Below are positions 8,467-17,780 of a stretch of 64,000 nucleotides of DNA, in pieces (position 1 is the first letter of the stretch; each line of letters opens with the position of its first letter). The position numbers and the translations under genes are program-made. The notes beneath the pieces are model-generated. The model did not search any database. It saw only the letters and a program-made list of their open reading frames with translations, and was not told the origin of the DNA. Source of the stretch: Methanobrevibacter sp. (GTDB taxonomy: Archaea > Methanobacteriota > Methanobacteria > Methanobacteriales > Methanobacteriaceae); NCBI RefSeq assembly GCF_017539065.1, contig NZ_JAFYHP010000012.1, positions 62,001-126,000 on the forward strand, given 5' to 3'.

Positions 8467-9858
8467 ATGAAAATTCAAAGTTTTACTGTTGATAACATGG
8501 CCAATAAAAATGTTGAATTGATGAGAGGAGAACCGGAAATCGCCGTTAGAAAATTGGCGATTCCAATAATGATATCCATGCTTTTAACGGCATCATACAA
8601 TATCGTTGATGGGATTTGGGTTGCGGGGCTTGGTCAAGCAGCTATTGCAGGAATAGGTTTTGTAACACCAATATTCATGATTCTAAACGGGTTTAGTGTG
8701 GGACTTGGAAATGGTGCAACAAGCAGTATCAGCCGTGCTGTTGGAGCAAGAAATCATGAAGGGGCCAGTAAATCGGCAACTCACTCACTTTTGATATTTC
8801 TCATGGCATCAATTGTGTTAACTTTGATTTTTATTGTGACATTAAAACCTTTGCTCATATCTTATGGTGCAAGCGGCCAATCCTTAGCTGAGGGAATCAG
8901 TTATGGAACTCCTTTATTCTTAGGTTTATTCGCATTCATGTTTGCTAATGGAGGAAGTGGAATTCTCCGTGGTGAAGGCGATATGAAAAGGGCAATGTAT
9001 GCAATCATTGTTTCCGTGATTTTGAACTTTATTTTGGATCCTCTTTTCATTTATGTGTTGAATTTAGGTTCAGCTGGGGCTTCTCTTGCAACAATTACAA
9101 GTTCAATAGGTTCAGCTACTGTTATAATGTATTGGATTTTGGTAAAAAAAGATACTTACGTTGATGTTAATCTTAAAGGATTTAAATTCGAATCAAAAAT
9201 AGCCAAGGATATTTTAAAGGTAGGGATTCCTGCTTCTTTGGACATGCTGGTAATGTCCGTTGCAATGAGTTTCTATTTAATGTTCATTTCATCTGTCGGA
9301 GGGGAATATGGTATTGCAGCATTCACATCAGGTCAAAGATTATATCTATTTGGAATAATGCCTTTAACTGCAATAGGAAGTGCGGTTGCAGCAGTCAGCG
9401 GAAGCTCTTTTGGAGCTAAAAATTGGGATTATCTTTCAAGAACACATATTTACGGAACCAAATTTGCAACAAAATTAGCGCTTCTCATCATGCTTATTCT
9501 TGTAGTGTTTGCACCTCAATTATCATTGATTTTTGCATATACTCCTGAAACAGCCCCATTAATTCCTGAAATTACTAATTTTTTAAGAATTGCTTCATTC
9601 GGTTTGCTTTTAGTTGGAATTGGTATGCCTTCAAGCTTCTTTTATCAGGGAATCGGTCGCGGTACAACAAGCTTATGTTGGACAATTATCAGAGAATTAA
9701 TTCTAACCGTAAGTTTCACTTATCTGTTCGGAATGGTATTTAGTTGGGGGTTAACCGGTATCTGGACAGGCCTCGCTACCGGTAGGATAATTGCATCTAT
9801 TTTAAACTTCACATATGCCAGATACACAATCAGAAAGTTAAAGACAGTTTTAAACTGA
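8467..9858 (+). CDS. MATE family efflux transporter
   Basis: Roughly 460-residue protein with 12 predicted membrane segments in two homologous halves, as in the MATE family of cation-coupled drug and metabolite exporters. Diagnostic stretches include the first-helix region LAIPIMISMLLTASYNIVDG, the GLGNGATSSISRAVGA motif, and GILRGEGDMKRAM after TM4. The closest general group is the DinF/NorM-like archaeal cluster. Two starts are possible: ATG 8467 and ATG 8497 (MANKNVELMRGEP, the usual beginning of relatives). It is flanked on both sides by convergent SLATT-like paralogues; the 3' overlap gap is 2 nt. Confidence 0.85.
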   Translation: MKIQSFTVDNMANKNVELMRGEPEIAVRKLAIPIMISMLLTASYNIVDGIWVAGLGQAAIAGIGFVTPIFMILNGFSVGLGNGATSSISRAVGARNHEGASKSATHSLLIFLMASIVLTLIFIVTLKPLLISYGASGQSLAEGISYGTPLFLGLFAFMFANGGSGILRGEGDMKRAMYAIIVSVILNFILDPLFIYVLNLGSAGASLATITSSIGSATVIMYWILVKKDTYVDVNLKGFKFESKIAKDILKVGIPASLDMLVMSVAMSFYLMFISSVGGEYGIAAFTSGQRLYLFGIMPLTAIGSAVAAVSGSSFGAKNWDYLSRTHIYGTKFATKLALLIMLILVVFAPQLSLIFAYTPETAPLIPEITNFLRIASFGLLLVGIGMPSSFFYQGIGRGTTSLCWTIIRELILTVSFTYLFGMVFSWGLTGIWTGLATGRIIASILNFTYARYTIRKLKTVLN

Positions 9859-9860
9859 CT

Positions 9861-10811
9861 TCATTCTACAGCAAAATCAGGTTTGTTTTTCTTTTGATGA
9901 GAATACCAAATTGTATTTTCAGTTAAACATTCTTTTGCCAAATACATTATTTGATCTTCATGCTCTTCTTTCGTATGAATAATTTCATGCTCAACTTTTT
10001 GATACAACCAATACATTCTTAGATGCTCGTCAACCTTACTGGATATAGACATCTTTCCGTAGTAGTTTGAAAGAAATATGGTAATTGCAGTTGCAGTTCC
10101 GACACCAATTTTCAATCCTGCACGAATCCAATGTGCAGTATGCATATCAAAAGGAGCATAAATCATCATGGAAATTTCGAAAATCAATGCTATAACATAA
10201 AAGATAATGGTTGCGATTAGTGAAATTTTTTCATAAAATTCATTTTTTTCCAATTGTTTCAATGCCTTTTTATGTGCACCATCATGATATTTCATTTGAT
10301 TTCTAATCCAACAGTCTAAAATGGATTCTTTTTTATTTGTTTCTATTGTAGGCAATCCCGAGAGGACATCTTTTACTAAAGGTATACGTATATAGGTAAA
10401 CCATGGTAAAATATCAATAACATTTTTTTTAATGCCTGCCTTTGAAATAAAATATTGGACACGCAGTGTCTCTGCAAGCACTCGATATTCCAGGTATTTT
10501 TCATGAGCATCTTCATCGTTAGGCTGTCTATAAACATAATATAACAATAGGATTAATCCTGTAACTACGAAAATTAGAAAATGTTGTTCGGCTGCTTCAT
10601 AAAGAAGAAAGAAAAATACAATCAACGGTGCAATTATGGATATGTTTCGAATTTTATCATGATGTATTTCAGAATATTTCATGCTCAAAACATCTGCAGC
10701 ACCGAATAACTTGTCAATTTCAATTAGTGCGGAATCGCTAATGGGCTCTTCAATATGAGTTAGTTTCTCACATTTTTTTCTTTCTTCATCAAATTCTCTT
10801 TTGTAAATCAT
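9861..10811 (-). CDS. SLATT-like membrane protein (paralogue 2)
   Basis: 316-residue paralogue of the protein at 7267-8280. Shared landmarks are the THIEEPISD start, IDKLFGAADVLSMK near residue 35, LEYRVLAETLRVQYFISKAGI near 110, ILDCWIRNQ near 175, SNYYGKMSIS near 255, and ENTIWYSHQ at the end. Two hydrophobic pairs have the same spacing. The family relation to SLATT/DUF4231-like effectors is inferred, and no nucleotide sensor is adjacent. It is the second gene of an operon with the C_GCAxxG_C_C protein: its ATG comes 2 nt after that gene's stop. It could also be an ordinary membrane-stress or channel protein. Confidence 0.6.
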   Translation of the reverse strand: MIYKREFDEERKKCEKLTHIEEPISDSALIEIDKLFGAADVLSMKYSEIHHDKIRNISIIAPLIVFFFLLYEAAEQHFLIFVVTGLILLLYYVYRQPNDEDAHEKYLEYRVLAETLRVQYFISKAGIKKNVIDILPWFTYIRIPLVKDVLSGLPTIETNKKESILDCWIRNQMKYHDGAHKKALKQLEKNEFYEKISLIATIIFYVIALIFEISMMIYAPFDMHTAHWIRAGLKIGVGTATAITIFLSNYYGKMSISSKVDEHLRMYWLYQKVEHEIIHTKEEHEDQIMYLAKECLTENTIWYSHQKKNKPDFAVE

Positions 10812-10813
10812 AG

Positions 10814-11212
10814 TTATTTATCTAATAGGTCTGCAACTTTATTTGCAATAAAAACACAGCAGTCAACACATGGAGATTTATCTTTACCATTATTTGTGAT
10901 TAAATCACATCTTACAGTACCATATTCGTCTTTAAATGTGTTGAAAATCTCTTTGGCGTTTGCTTTAATTATCTCATTTTCATCATTCAGCAAACCATTC
11001 GCCATTAAGGCACCGGTTACAGCACCGCAGGTTCCTTCATCAAATGTTCCACCCATTCCTCCCGCAAATCCGCAGGCTAATCTGGACATGTCTTCCTCAC
11101 TCATCGGATAATCAGCGGTTTGGCAAAGACCCATCAATGTTGATTCAGAACAACTTTTAGATTTTCTGTATTCTCTAATTTTTTCTTCTAAAATTTGTTT
11201 GTCAAGTTTCAT
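10814..11212 (-). CDS. C_GCAxxG_C_C family redox protein
   Basis: 132-residue cysteine-rich protein of the C_GCAxxG_C_C family. It carries SCSESTLMGLC, then ACGFAGGMGG, then GTCGAVTGALMANGL, a lone RCD cysteine and a terminal SPCVDCCVF. These cysteines are thought to bind a haem or metal cofactor or act in electron transfer (split-Soret-like), but no reaction is established. Two consecutive ATGs (11215, 11212) are available; the second has the window's usual 7-nt spacing from a GGAGA ribosome binding site. It lies directly upstream of SLATT-like paralogue 2 in the same operon, an unusual pairing. Confidence 0.75.
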   Translation of the reverse strand: MKLDKQILEEKIREYRKSKSCSESTLMGLCQTADYPMSEEDMSRLACGFAGGMGGTFDEGTCGAVTGALMANGLLNDENEIIKANAKEIFNTFKDEYGTVRCDLITNNGKDKSPCVDCCVFIANKVADLLDK

Positions 11213-11289
11213 CATGCAATCTCCTGAATTTGTTAATTAATTATATTAATCAAGAATTTAATATAATTATTTGTTAAAAATATTGTGAG

Positions 11290-12375
11290 TTGATAAAAAT
11301 TATACATCCAAGACCAAGTCCGATTGCCGCCACTCTTTATACCTTAAGAGACATGAATGTCGAAGTTATTGTTATGCATGGGCCTACGGGGTGCTGCTTT
11401 AGAACAGCCAGACTATTGGAAAGCGATGGTGTCCGTGTCGTAACCACCGGAATGTCTGAAAATGATTTCATTTTGGGCGCCGGTGAAAAGTTAGTAGAAA
11501 CATTGGTTGAAGCTTATGATACATTCAAACCGAAATTGATGGGAATTGCGGGTACATGTGCCAGCATGATTATTGGAGAAGATTTGAAAGAGGCAATTGC
11601 AACTGCAGATTTGCCATGTACAGTCATCCCTGTCGAATCCCATGGGGGATCAGGTGAAGGGGACAATACTGTTGGAGCAATCATGGTACTGGATGCTGCT
11701 GTGGAATGCGGTGTTATTCCAAGAGAGGAAGCAGACAGGCAGATTGAAATGCTTGAAAAGGCAACAGAAGTTGAAAAAACCCGTGGAATGGCACAGGGCA
11801 AATATATTAAGCCTAACTTTGGTGATTCAAAAGAATCTGTTGCAAAAACTGTAGTTAAAGCTTTAAAAGATGATAAAAAAGTAGCATTCGTACTCAATGT
11901 TAAAAAAGAAACATCTTATCTATTTTCAGATATTATTAATTTCGACTACAGAAAAATTAATCCAGATAATAAACCTATTTTCGTGGCTAATTTGGATGAA
12001 AATATTGGTTTGCCAAGAATCAGACAACATGCTGTAAATATTAAAAATCAGTTAGATATTGAGCCTGATTTTATCACTGGTGGTCTTGATGAATATCCAA
12101 TAACTGCCAATAAAGCAGCAGAATACTTAAAAAATAAAGATTTAGATTTAATAGTTGTATTTGGTGTGCCTCATGCATTTCCAATTGAAGATTTTGATGT
12201 TGAATCCGTTGCGGTTACTGATGGGCCTCGTTTGGTTCAACCTTTAAAAGAACTGGGTTACACACATGTTGTAGCAGAACTTGATGCACATTCAAAAACC
12301 CTTGGAACAGATGAAATAGTATTTTCTGATTTTGGTGGAATGATTAGGTCAGCTATTGGGTGGTTAAACGAATGA
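11290..12375 (+). CDS. cfbD: Ni-sirohydrochlorin a,c-diamide reductive cyclase subunit CfbD
   Basis: NifD-like catalytic subunit of the CfbCD complex that reductively cyclises Ni-sirohydrochlorin a,c-diamide toward coenzyme F430 of methyl-coenzyme M reductase. Recognisable are the [18 protein letters not shown] start, the cluster-ligand region [19 protein letters not shown], and [14 protein letters not shown] with the third conserved cysteine. A stop codon at 11275-11277 limits the start, and no ATG lies between it and the conserved N-terminus, so a TTG at 11290 is the likely start. The iron protein CfbC is not in the window. hisH overlaps its stop codon, making a cfbD-hisH-AIR-like operon. 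Confidence 0.88.
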   Translation: MIKIIHPRPSPIAATLYTLRDMNVEVIVMHGPTGCCFRTARLLESDGVRVVTTGMSENDFILGAGEKLVETLVEAYDTFKPKLMGIAGTCASMIIGEDLKEAIATADLPCTVIPVESHGGSGEGDNTVGAIMVLDAAVECGVIPREEADRQIEMLEKATEVEKTRGMAQGKYIKPNFGDSKESVAKTVVKALKDDKKVAFVLNVKKETSYLFSDIINFDYRKINPDNKPIFVANLDENIGLPRIRQHAVNIKNQLDIEPDFITGGLDEYPITANKAAEYLKNKDLDLIVVFGVPHAFPIEDFDVESVAVTDGPRLVQPLKELGYTHVVAELDAHSKTLGTDEIVFSDFGGMIRSAIGWLNE

Positions 12376-12968
12376 TAACAATTATTGATTATAAAAGTGG
12401 AAATCTAAAGAGTATTTCTAATGGATTTAAAAAAATTGGTGCCGATTATCAAATCACCGATGATAAAGAAATTATTGCAAATAGTGATTATTTGGTTTTA
12501 CCTGGTGTTGGAGCATTTGGAAGCGCAATGGAGAATTTAAATCCTTTTGAAGGCATTATAAAAGAACACGTTGCAGACGATAAACCGTTTTTAGGGATTT
12601 GTCTTGGACAGCAGGTATTGATGGGTTCAAGTGAAGAATCACCAGGAGTCGATGGTTTAGATTTATTTAAAGGTCATGTTGAAAAGTTACAAGGTGGCGT
12701 TAAAATACCTCATATGGGCTGGAACAGATTAAAGGTCACCAATGACTCACCAATCTTAGATGGAATCGATGGGGAATACTTTTATTTTGTACATTCTTAT
12801 CATGTAATCCCTGATGATGACGAAATCATCGCAGGAGTTTGTGAATATGGTGGTGAAGTTGTGGCAAGCTTAAGCCAAAACAATTTATTCTCAACACAAT
12901 TTCATCCGGAAAAAAGTGGAAAAGCAGGATTAAAAATTTTAAAAAATTTCACTAATTTGGAGATATAA
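12372..12968 (+). CDS. hisH: Imidazole glycerol phosphate synthase subunit HisH
   Basis: Glutamine amidotransferase subunit that supplies ammonia to HisF in histidine biosynthesis. The class I triad is visible: [10 protein letters not shown] (nucleophile Cys), and QFHPEKSG with its His and Glu near the end. [11 protein letters not shown] is the oxyanion region. The ATG at 12372 overlaps the cfbD stop (ATGA), so the two are translationally coupled. A GTG further upstream (12360) is in frame but lies inside cfbD and has no ribosome binding site. No other his gene is in the window, so histidine genes are dispersed. Confidence 0.9.
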   Translation: MITIIDYKSGNLKSISNGFKKIGADYQITDDKEIIANSDYLVLPGVGAFGSAMENLNPFEGIIKEHVADDKPFLGICLGQQVLMGSSEESPGVDGLDLFKGHVEKLQGGVKIPHMGWNRLKVTNDSPILDGIDGEYFYFVHSYHVIPDDDEIIAGVCEYGGEVVASLSQNNLFSTQFHPEKSGKAGLKILKNFTNLEI

Positions 12969-12970
12969 CT

Positions 12971-14335
12971 ATGGATATTGAAGGATTTGTAAGAGCTAGA
13001 ATTGATGATTACTCATATGATGAATTAGCAGACATTTTAGCAGTAAGAATACGTGAATACAAAAAGATTTCTGAAGAAAACTCAGTAGAAATGGCAAAAG
13101 CAGTTATTGATGAGGTACAAACCACATTAAAACTCAAAGATAGTGATGATGAGTTTTTAAAAGAGATTGTTGATGTTAACAAGGCTGATGTATTGATGGG
13201 AGAAATGGGAGTAGGATCCCGTGGAGCCGGAGACTTTTTTGTCCACAGAAAAATCGCAGAAATTGTTTCATCCACCAATACTGCTTCACTTGTAAACCCA
13301 TCAGAACAGGACGATGGGGGAGTTGTAAAAGCTCCCGTTGCAAATGATGAAGTTTATATTACAACTGCTGTTGATGGAATACACTCAAGATTAAGCGAAT
13401 ACCCATTTTTAGGAGGATTTCACGTTACAAGAGCAACACTTAGAGATGTTTGTGTAATGGGAGCCGACCCTGTTGCAATTCTAAGTGATGTTCACTTGGC
13501 TGACGATGGGGATGTTGCTAAAATATTTGACTTTACAGCGGGTGTGGCAGCAGTATCCGAACTTGTTGATGTGCCAATCGTAGCTGGAAGTACTTTGCGT
13601 GTTGGAGGCGACATGGTTTTAGGTGACAGGTTTGTTTCCGCGGTTGGAAGTGTTGGAGTTTCACCTTATCCACCAACTGCAAGAAAAGGAGCAACTGAAG
13701 GGGATATTATCCTTTTAACTGAAGGTTCCGGTGGAGGAACAATAACCACTACCGCATTATACAACGGTTTTTTCGATGTTGTATGGGATACAATGAATGT
13801 TAACTTTGTTCAAGCATCACACGCACTATTCGAATCTGATCTGGTTAAAGATGTTCATGCAATGACTGACGTTACCAATGGAGGCCTTAGAGGCGATGCT
13901 CATGAAATCTCAAATACCACCGGTGTTGGTTTAGAGTTCTATGAAAAAGAAATCAGGGGCATGGTCGCACCGAATGTCCTAAACATGCTTGAAACATTAA
14001 ATATTGATCCATTAGGAGTCTCAACTGATTCATTAATGTTAATCGTACCTCCTGAAATTGTTGGAGACATTAAAAAAGCTGTCGGTAAATATGGCGTTGC
14101 AATATCTGAAATTGGTGAGGTAAACAATTCAGGCGAACCAATATTAGTTAAAGAAGATGGTTCTAATGAAAAATTGGTTCCATTATTCAGGGAAGCAGCA
14201 TATACTAAAATTAAAAAATTAGTTGGCGATACAACTCCTGAAGACTTTGAAGAAATGAAAGAAAAAGTTCAAAAAGCTTCAGATGCGGCTATTGCTAAAA
14301 AGGATAAAGTAATTGATTATATTAAGAAAAATTAA
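12971..14335 (+). CDS. AIR synthase-related (PurM-like) protein
   Basis: 454-residue protein with the PurM/SelD/HypE ATP-binding fold. GVGSRGAGDF lies near residue 75, the metal/phosphate motif VNPSEQDDGGVVKAP near 108, the TAVDGIHSRL segment near 133, VMGADPVAILSD near 160, and a C-terminal half with TDVTNGGLRGDAHEIS. It has about 100 more N-terminal residues than methanogenesis marker 2, so I do not assign that name. Methanobacteria carry this conserved but uncharacterised homologue. It starts 2 nt after hisH, and cotranscription with cfbD suggests a role in cofactor or nucleotide metabolism (inference). Confidence 0.7.
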   Translation: MDIEGFVRARIDDYSYDELADILAVRIREYKKISEENSVEMAKAVIDEVQTTLKLKDSDDEFLKEIVDVNKADVLMGEMGVGSRGAGDFFVHRKIAEIVSSTNTASLVNPSEQDDGGVVKAPVANDEVYITTAVDGIHSRLSEYPFLGGFHVTRATLRDVCVMGADPVAILSDVHLADDGDVAKIFDFTAGVAAVSELVDVPIVAGSTLRVGGDMVLGDRFVSAVGSVGVSPYPPTARKGATEGDIILLTEGSGGGTITTTALYNGFFDVVWDTMNVNFVQASHALFESDLVKDVHAMTDVTNGGLRGDAHEISNTTGVGLEFYEKEIRGMVAPNVLNMLETLNIDPLGVSTDSLMLIVPPEIVGDIKKAVGKYGVAISEIGEVNNSGEPILVKEDGSNEKLVPLFREAAYTKIKKLVGDTTPEDFEEMKEKVQKASDAAIAKKDKVIDYIKKN

Positions 14336-14423
14336 AATTTTAATTTTTCTTCTATTTTTTCATGATTCATGTTTCAATACTAAAATTCATTTTTTGACTT
14401 ATTTTTAATTTTCATTTGAACTA

Positions 14424-14717
14424 TCATAGCTCAAAATTAAAGCTTACAGTTGTAAATTTCATGCCACTGTCCCTGATTTTTTTAGATTTTATGTCGACAT
14501 TTCCGTATTTCTTTAAGAAAGTATTAATCTCCCTTGAGATGGAATTGTAGTTTTTTCTGTCATAAACTCTGTAATTTCCCATGAATTTAACTGTTTCACT
14601 TTTATTCAGGACATTTACTTTGTCCATTCTGTAGGATTCGTTGTTGTTCTCTAAAACAGAGTTAACTTTGTCCACTATCTCCTCTTTGATTTTTGCTTTT
14701 TCTTCATCAGTAATCAT
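14424..14717 (-). CDS. Small conserved hypothetical protein
   Basis: 97-residue soluble, charged protein with a helical N-terminus (MITDEEKAKIKEEIV) and a basic central part. I do not recognise the family. ATG 14732 is also in frame, but the run GGGGG that would overlap that start is correctly placed as a ribosome binding site for ATG 14717, about 8 nt before it. The gene is single and convergent with the AIR-synthase-like gene. Its 5' side faces a 200-nt divergent promoter region shared with the 14934 gene. Confidence 0.5.
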   Translation of the reverse strand: MITDEEKAKIKEEIVDKVNSVLENNNESYRMDKVNVLNKSETVKFMGNYRVYDRKNYNSISREINTFLKKYGNVDIKSKKIRDSGMKFTTVSFNFEL

Positions 14718-14907
14718 GATATTTTCCCCCATTATTTTTTTGAATTGTTTATCAGTATTTTCCTTATTTAATAGATTATATTTTTGATTTTAATAAGTTT
14801 GTCATAATTATTGGATATCAAATGTGTTGAATAACCTATCTTTCCAATATCATACAATAATTTTTAAGTGTGACTTTACACAAAAGCACACTTTCACACT
14901 TCAAAAT

Positions 14908-14916
14908 TTTATATAA
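14908..14916 (+). promoter_or_regulatory. TATA box, probable leaderless promoter
   Basis: TTTATATAA is centred 22 nt before the ATG at 14934. The spacing places the transcript 5' end at the start codon, and no Shine-Dalgarno sequence is present, so the mRNA is probably leaderless. Confidence 0.5.
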
Positions 14917-14933
14917 GTTAAAAAATCCAATTC

Positions 14934-15380
14934 ATGGACATGTTAGATAACAATGGGTCTTTTTATATAATTGATGCAATCCTTGCAATATTTTTACTTT
15001 TAATTGTATTTTTAGCTGTTAATACGATAATATCTCTCCCAGCAACTGATTACTCATATGAAAGCAAGGATATTAGAACAGCACAGGATGTGATGGAATT
15101 GTTGAGCGGTAAAATAGATTTTGATGACAAAACATTCCTGGAAAAAATTTCAGCCATTTTAGACGATGGAGAAAATTCAAAAGAATCAATAAGGGAAGTA
15201 TCTGAAATCTCTAAAATGAAATTGGATTCATATAATCTAAAGAATTATCGTTTAACGGAAAACAATATTTTGGATGGGGAGGTATTGGCATCCTCCGGAG
15301 ATTATAAAAAAGCGACTGATGTCAATGTGGCTTCCAGAACCTATGGCGATTATTCATATACCCTGTCAATATGGCAATAA
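14934..15380 (+). CDS. Pilin-like or membrane-anchored small protein
   Basis: 148-residue protein with one hydrophobic helix near the N-terminus (FYIIDAILAIFLLLIVFLAV, residues about 10-29). The short polar leader before it, DNNGSFYIIDA, resembles the class III signal region of archaeal type IV pilin-like proteins, where the helix follows a G-S/F junction. The remainder is acidic and predicted exposed. Family unknown; the pilin-like reading is inference from topology. It is monocistronic with a leaderless-type promoter, and tRNA-Arg follows 47 nt later. Confidence 0.5.
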   Translation: MDMLDNNGSFYIIDAILAIFLLLIVFLAVNTIISLPATDYSYESKDIRTAQDVMELLSGKIDFDDKTFLEKISAILDDGENSKESIREVSEISKMKLDSYNLKNYRLTENNILDGEVLASSGDYKKATDVNVASRTYGDYSYTLSIWQ

Positions 15381-15427
15381 TTAAATAGTATAAAAATCTT
15401 AAATTTATTTGTTATCTTATTTTGTTG

Positions 15428-15500
15428 GCCCTGGTGGTGTAGTTTGGATAACACATGGGACTGCGGATCCCATTCCCCGGGTTCAAATCCCGGCCAGGGC
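15428..15500 (+). tRNA. tRNA-Arg (anticodon GCG)
   Basis: 73-nt cloverleaf. The acceptor stem GCCCTGG pairs with CCAGGGC. The anticodon stem TGGGA/TCCCA closes the loop CTGCGGA with anticodon GCG, and the T arm is CCGGG-TTCAAAT-CCCGG. No CCA is encoded. It reads CGC/CGU arginine codons. truD begins 21 nt downstream. Confidence 0.95.
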
Positions 15501-15521
15501 ATTGTAATTTCCGTGATTATT

Positions 15522-16778
15522 ATGTTAAATGCTAATACTTATGTTACTTCCCAAAAAGGAATCGGGGGAACTATTAGAAATAGATATGAAGATTTTTACG
15601 TTGAAGAAATTCCAGAAATCATTCCAACAGGGGAAGGTCCAAACATTTACATTTGGATTGAAAAGTTGGGAAGAACCACTCTCGATGTTGTTTTAGACAT
15701 TTCAAGAGATTTACATATCTCAAGAAAAAGAATGGGCTTTGCCGGAATGAAAGATAAGAAGGCTTTGACCCGCCAATGGATCTGTATCGCAAATATGGAT
15801 TCAGAAGAGCAATTCAAGCAGGTTGAAAACCTGGACATTTACAAGACTGATTTTTTAGAAATTGTTCGCGGTCGCAAAAAGCTCAGAATGGGTCAGCTTA
15901 AGGGAAACAAATTCAAAATTTTGATTAAAGATTTGGATGACATTCAAGAAAGTGCTGAAATAGCCAACGATGTTTTAAAAGAATTGGAAACAACAGGCGT
16001 CCCTAATTACTTTGGCTGGCAGAGATTCGGAAAGCCAAGAACAAATACTCATTTGGTTGGCGAAGCTTTAATTGAAAATGACTTGAAAAAAGCAGTAGAC
16101 CGATATATTGGCGGACCATCCGAAGAGGAGCATGAAGAAAATCAAATGGCAAGACAGGCATATGATGATGGAAACCTTGAGGAATCTTTGGATTTAATGG
16201 GCAAAGGAATGAGATATGAAAAAATGATGATTCGTGAATTGATTAAAGATTCCAAAAAAGGAGAATTAACAGATAAATCTTATAAAAATGCATTATACGC
16301 ACTTCCAAAACCTCTTCAGAGAATGTTTGTTCATGCTTATCAATCTTATTTGTTTAATGAAGCCGTAAGCAATCGTGTAGCTATGGGAATTAACAAATAC
16401 ATTGAAGGAGATATTATCATTGACACAGAAGAACATATTGTTTATGATAAAACTCCTGAACAGTATCAAGAGTTAATGGATAAATTTGAAGTTAATCCAA
16501 CTTGCCCATTATATGGTACTAAAGTTCCATATGCTGGTGGAATTGTCGGGGAAATGGAAGAAAATGTTTTAAATGGTTATAATCTTAAAAAAGAAGACTT
16601 TGAAGTTCCAAAAATGCCACGTTTAGGAAGTCATGGATTAAGACGTTCAATGAGATTCCAAGTTTGGGATGCTCATGCAGAAGCAACAGACGATGGAGTT
16701 TTATGTGAATTTTCAATAAATAAAGGGTCATACGCTACTGCAGTTTTAAGAGAAATCATGAAAATAGATGTAGTTTAG
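15522..16778 (+). CDS. truD: tRNA pseudouridine synthase TruD
   Basis: 418-residue TruD-family enzyme that makes pseudouridine-13 in tRNA. The catalytic aspartate lies in GFAGMKDKKALTRQW near residue 75. Other family blocks are VPNYFGWQRFG near 155, LPKPLQRMFVHAYQSYLFNEA, and the C-terminal SMRFQVWD. The frame is open back through the tRNA gene to 15444, but that extension would encode tRNA sequence. ATG 15522 has a GTGAT ribosome binding site 4 nt upstream (15513-15517) and gives the normal N-terminus. Confidence 0.92.
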   Translation: MLNANTYVTSQKGIGGTIRNRYEDFYVEEIPEIIPTGEGPNIYIWIEKLGRTTLDVVLDISRDLHISRKRMGFAGMKDKKALTRQWICIANMDSEEQFKQVENLDIYKTDFLEIVRGRKKLRMGQLKGNKFKILIKDLDDIQESAEIANDVLKELETTGVPNYFGWQRFGKPRTNTHLVGEALIENDLKKAVDRYIGGPSEEEHEENQMARQAYDDGNLEESLDLMGKGMRYEKMMIRELIKDSKKGELTDKSYKNALYALPKPLQRMFVHAYQSYLFNEAVSNRVAMGINKYIEGDIIIDTEEHIVYDKTPEQYQELMDKFEVNPTCPLYGTKVPYAGGIVGEMEENVLNGYNLKKEDFEVPKMPRLGSHGLRRSMRFQVWDAHAEATDDGVLCEFSINKGSYATAVLREIMKIDVV

Positions 16779-16786
16779 GTGTTAAT

Positions 16787-17374
16787 ATGGTAATCTGTCC
16801 GGATTGTGGAAAAGAAGTTCCAAAAGATAAATTTTGTAAAAATTGCGGTGCTTACATTGAAAATATTGAGGAGGCACCAGTCATTGAAGATGATGTAAAT
16901 TTGGAGGTCCCTGAAATTGAGGCGGCACCGGTCATTGAAGATGATGTAGAGGTGGAGACTCCTGAAATTGAGGAGGAAACATCAGTTCCGGTTTCCATCA
17001 AATCAGATAAAGTCAATTTCTGCTATAATTGCGGCGCAAAACTTACTGGAGATTTTAAATTCTGTCCGGAATGTGGTCAGGATTTAAAGGCTAAAGTTAC
17101 CAAATCAAACAGAACAGTCACTTCCTCAGAAGAGAAAAATGTCCTTTTAGCGGTTATCTTAAGTGTGATTTTACCGGGACTTGGTCAGATTTACTTAGGA
17201 CTGGACAATAAAGGCGCAATATTCTTAATAGCTTATGTTATCTCAGCAATTCTAATTTTGATTCTAATTGGATTGTTATTATGTGTTATAATATGGATTT
17301 GGGCATTAATTGATACAATTATTTCAGCTAATTCCATAAATAAGGGTGAAGAAGTTATAGATAAATTAATTTAA
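16787..17374 (+). CDS. Zinc-ribbon membrane protein with TM2-like tail
   Basis: 195 residues. An N-terminal zinc ribbon (CPDCGKEVPKDKFCKNCG) is followed by an acidic spacer made of two 17-residue repeats (APVIEDDV..), a second zinc ribbon (FCYNCGAKLTGDFKFCPECG), and two hydrophobic segments (about 120-185) of the TM2-like type, including ILPGLGQIYLG and ALIDTIISANSINKG. Such proteins are common in Methanobrevibacter; their function is unknown. The gene starts 8 nt after truD and overlaps the ribosome binding site of the next gene, so it belongs to the truD operon. Confidence 0.65.
   Translation: MVICPDCGKEVPKDKFCKNCGAYIENIEEAPVIEDDVNLEVPEIEAAPVIEDDVEVETPEIEEETSVPVSIKSDKVNFCYNCGAKLTGDFKFCPECGQDLKAKVTKSNRTVTSSEEKNVLLAVILSVILPGLGQIYLGLDNKGAIFLIAYVISAILILILIGLLLCVIIWIWALIDTIISANSINKGEEVIDKLI
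16874..16975 (+). repeat. Two tandem 51-bp coding repeats
   Basis: A 51-bp unit occurs twice in tandem (starting at 16874 and 16925). It encodes the acidic APVIEDDV-x-EI segment that links the two zinc ribbons. Differences are a few substitutions, which suggests a recent slippage duplication. Confidence 0.6.
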
Positions 17375-17383
17375 GTGATATTC

Positions 17384-17773
17384 ATGATTAAATGTAGAAA
17401 TATTTCAAAAGGAAAAGGAAAAGGGGAATTAATTGTTTCATCAGAACCTATTAGTTTTTTAGGAGGAGTAAATCCTGATAACGGTGAAATAATTGACCCA
17501 AATCACGAATTAAAAGGAGAAATCATAAAAGATAAAGTCTTATTCATTCCTGGCGGAAAAGGCTCAACAGTCGGTTCTTATGTTATTTTTCAAATGATGA
17601 AGAATAACACTGCTCCAAAGGCCATAATCTGTTTAAGTGCAGAACCAATTATAGCCACAGGTGCCATAATGTCCGATATTCCGATGGTGGATTCACCTGA
17701 AGAAACTAAAGACTTAACAACAGGGACATTGGTCGAAGTTGATGGGGATAATGGAACAATAGAAATATTATAG
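17384..17773 (+). CDS. Phosphomevalonate dehydratase small subunit (DUF126)
   Basis: 129-residue swivel-domain subunit of aconitase-X type phosphomevalonate dehydratase, the archaeal mevalonate-pathway enzyme that makes trans-anhydromevalonate phosphate for isoprenoid lipids. Family marks are the [20 protein letters not shown] start, [16 protein letters not shown] with the conserved glycine-serine loop, and the C-terminal DGDNGTIEI. The open frame begins at a GTG at 17375, which is really the GTGAT ribosome binding site 4 nt before ATG 17384. The large subunit is not in the window. Confidence 0.85.
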   Translation: MIKCRNISKGKGKGELIVSSEPISFLGGVNPDNGEIIDPNHELKGEIIKDKVLFIPGGKGSTVGSYVIFQMMKNNTAPKAIICLSAEPIIATGAIMSDIPMVDSPEETKDLTTGTLVEVDGDNGTIEIL

Positions 17774-17780
17774 TGATAGT

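Noticed and set aside
12971..14335. Naming the AIR-synthase-like gene methanogenesis marker 2
   Set aside because: The protein is about 130 residues longer than that marker as I recall it, so the more general name is safer.
15444..15521. N-terminal extension of truD through the tRNA-Arg gene
   Set aside because: These codons are tRNA sequence. ATG 15522 has its own GTGAT site and the correct family N-terminus.
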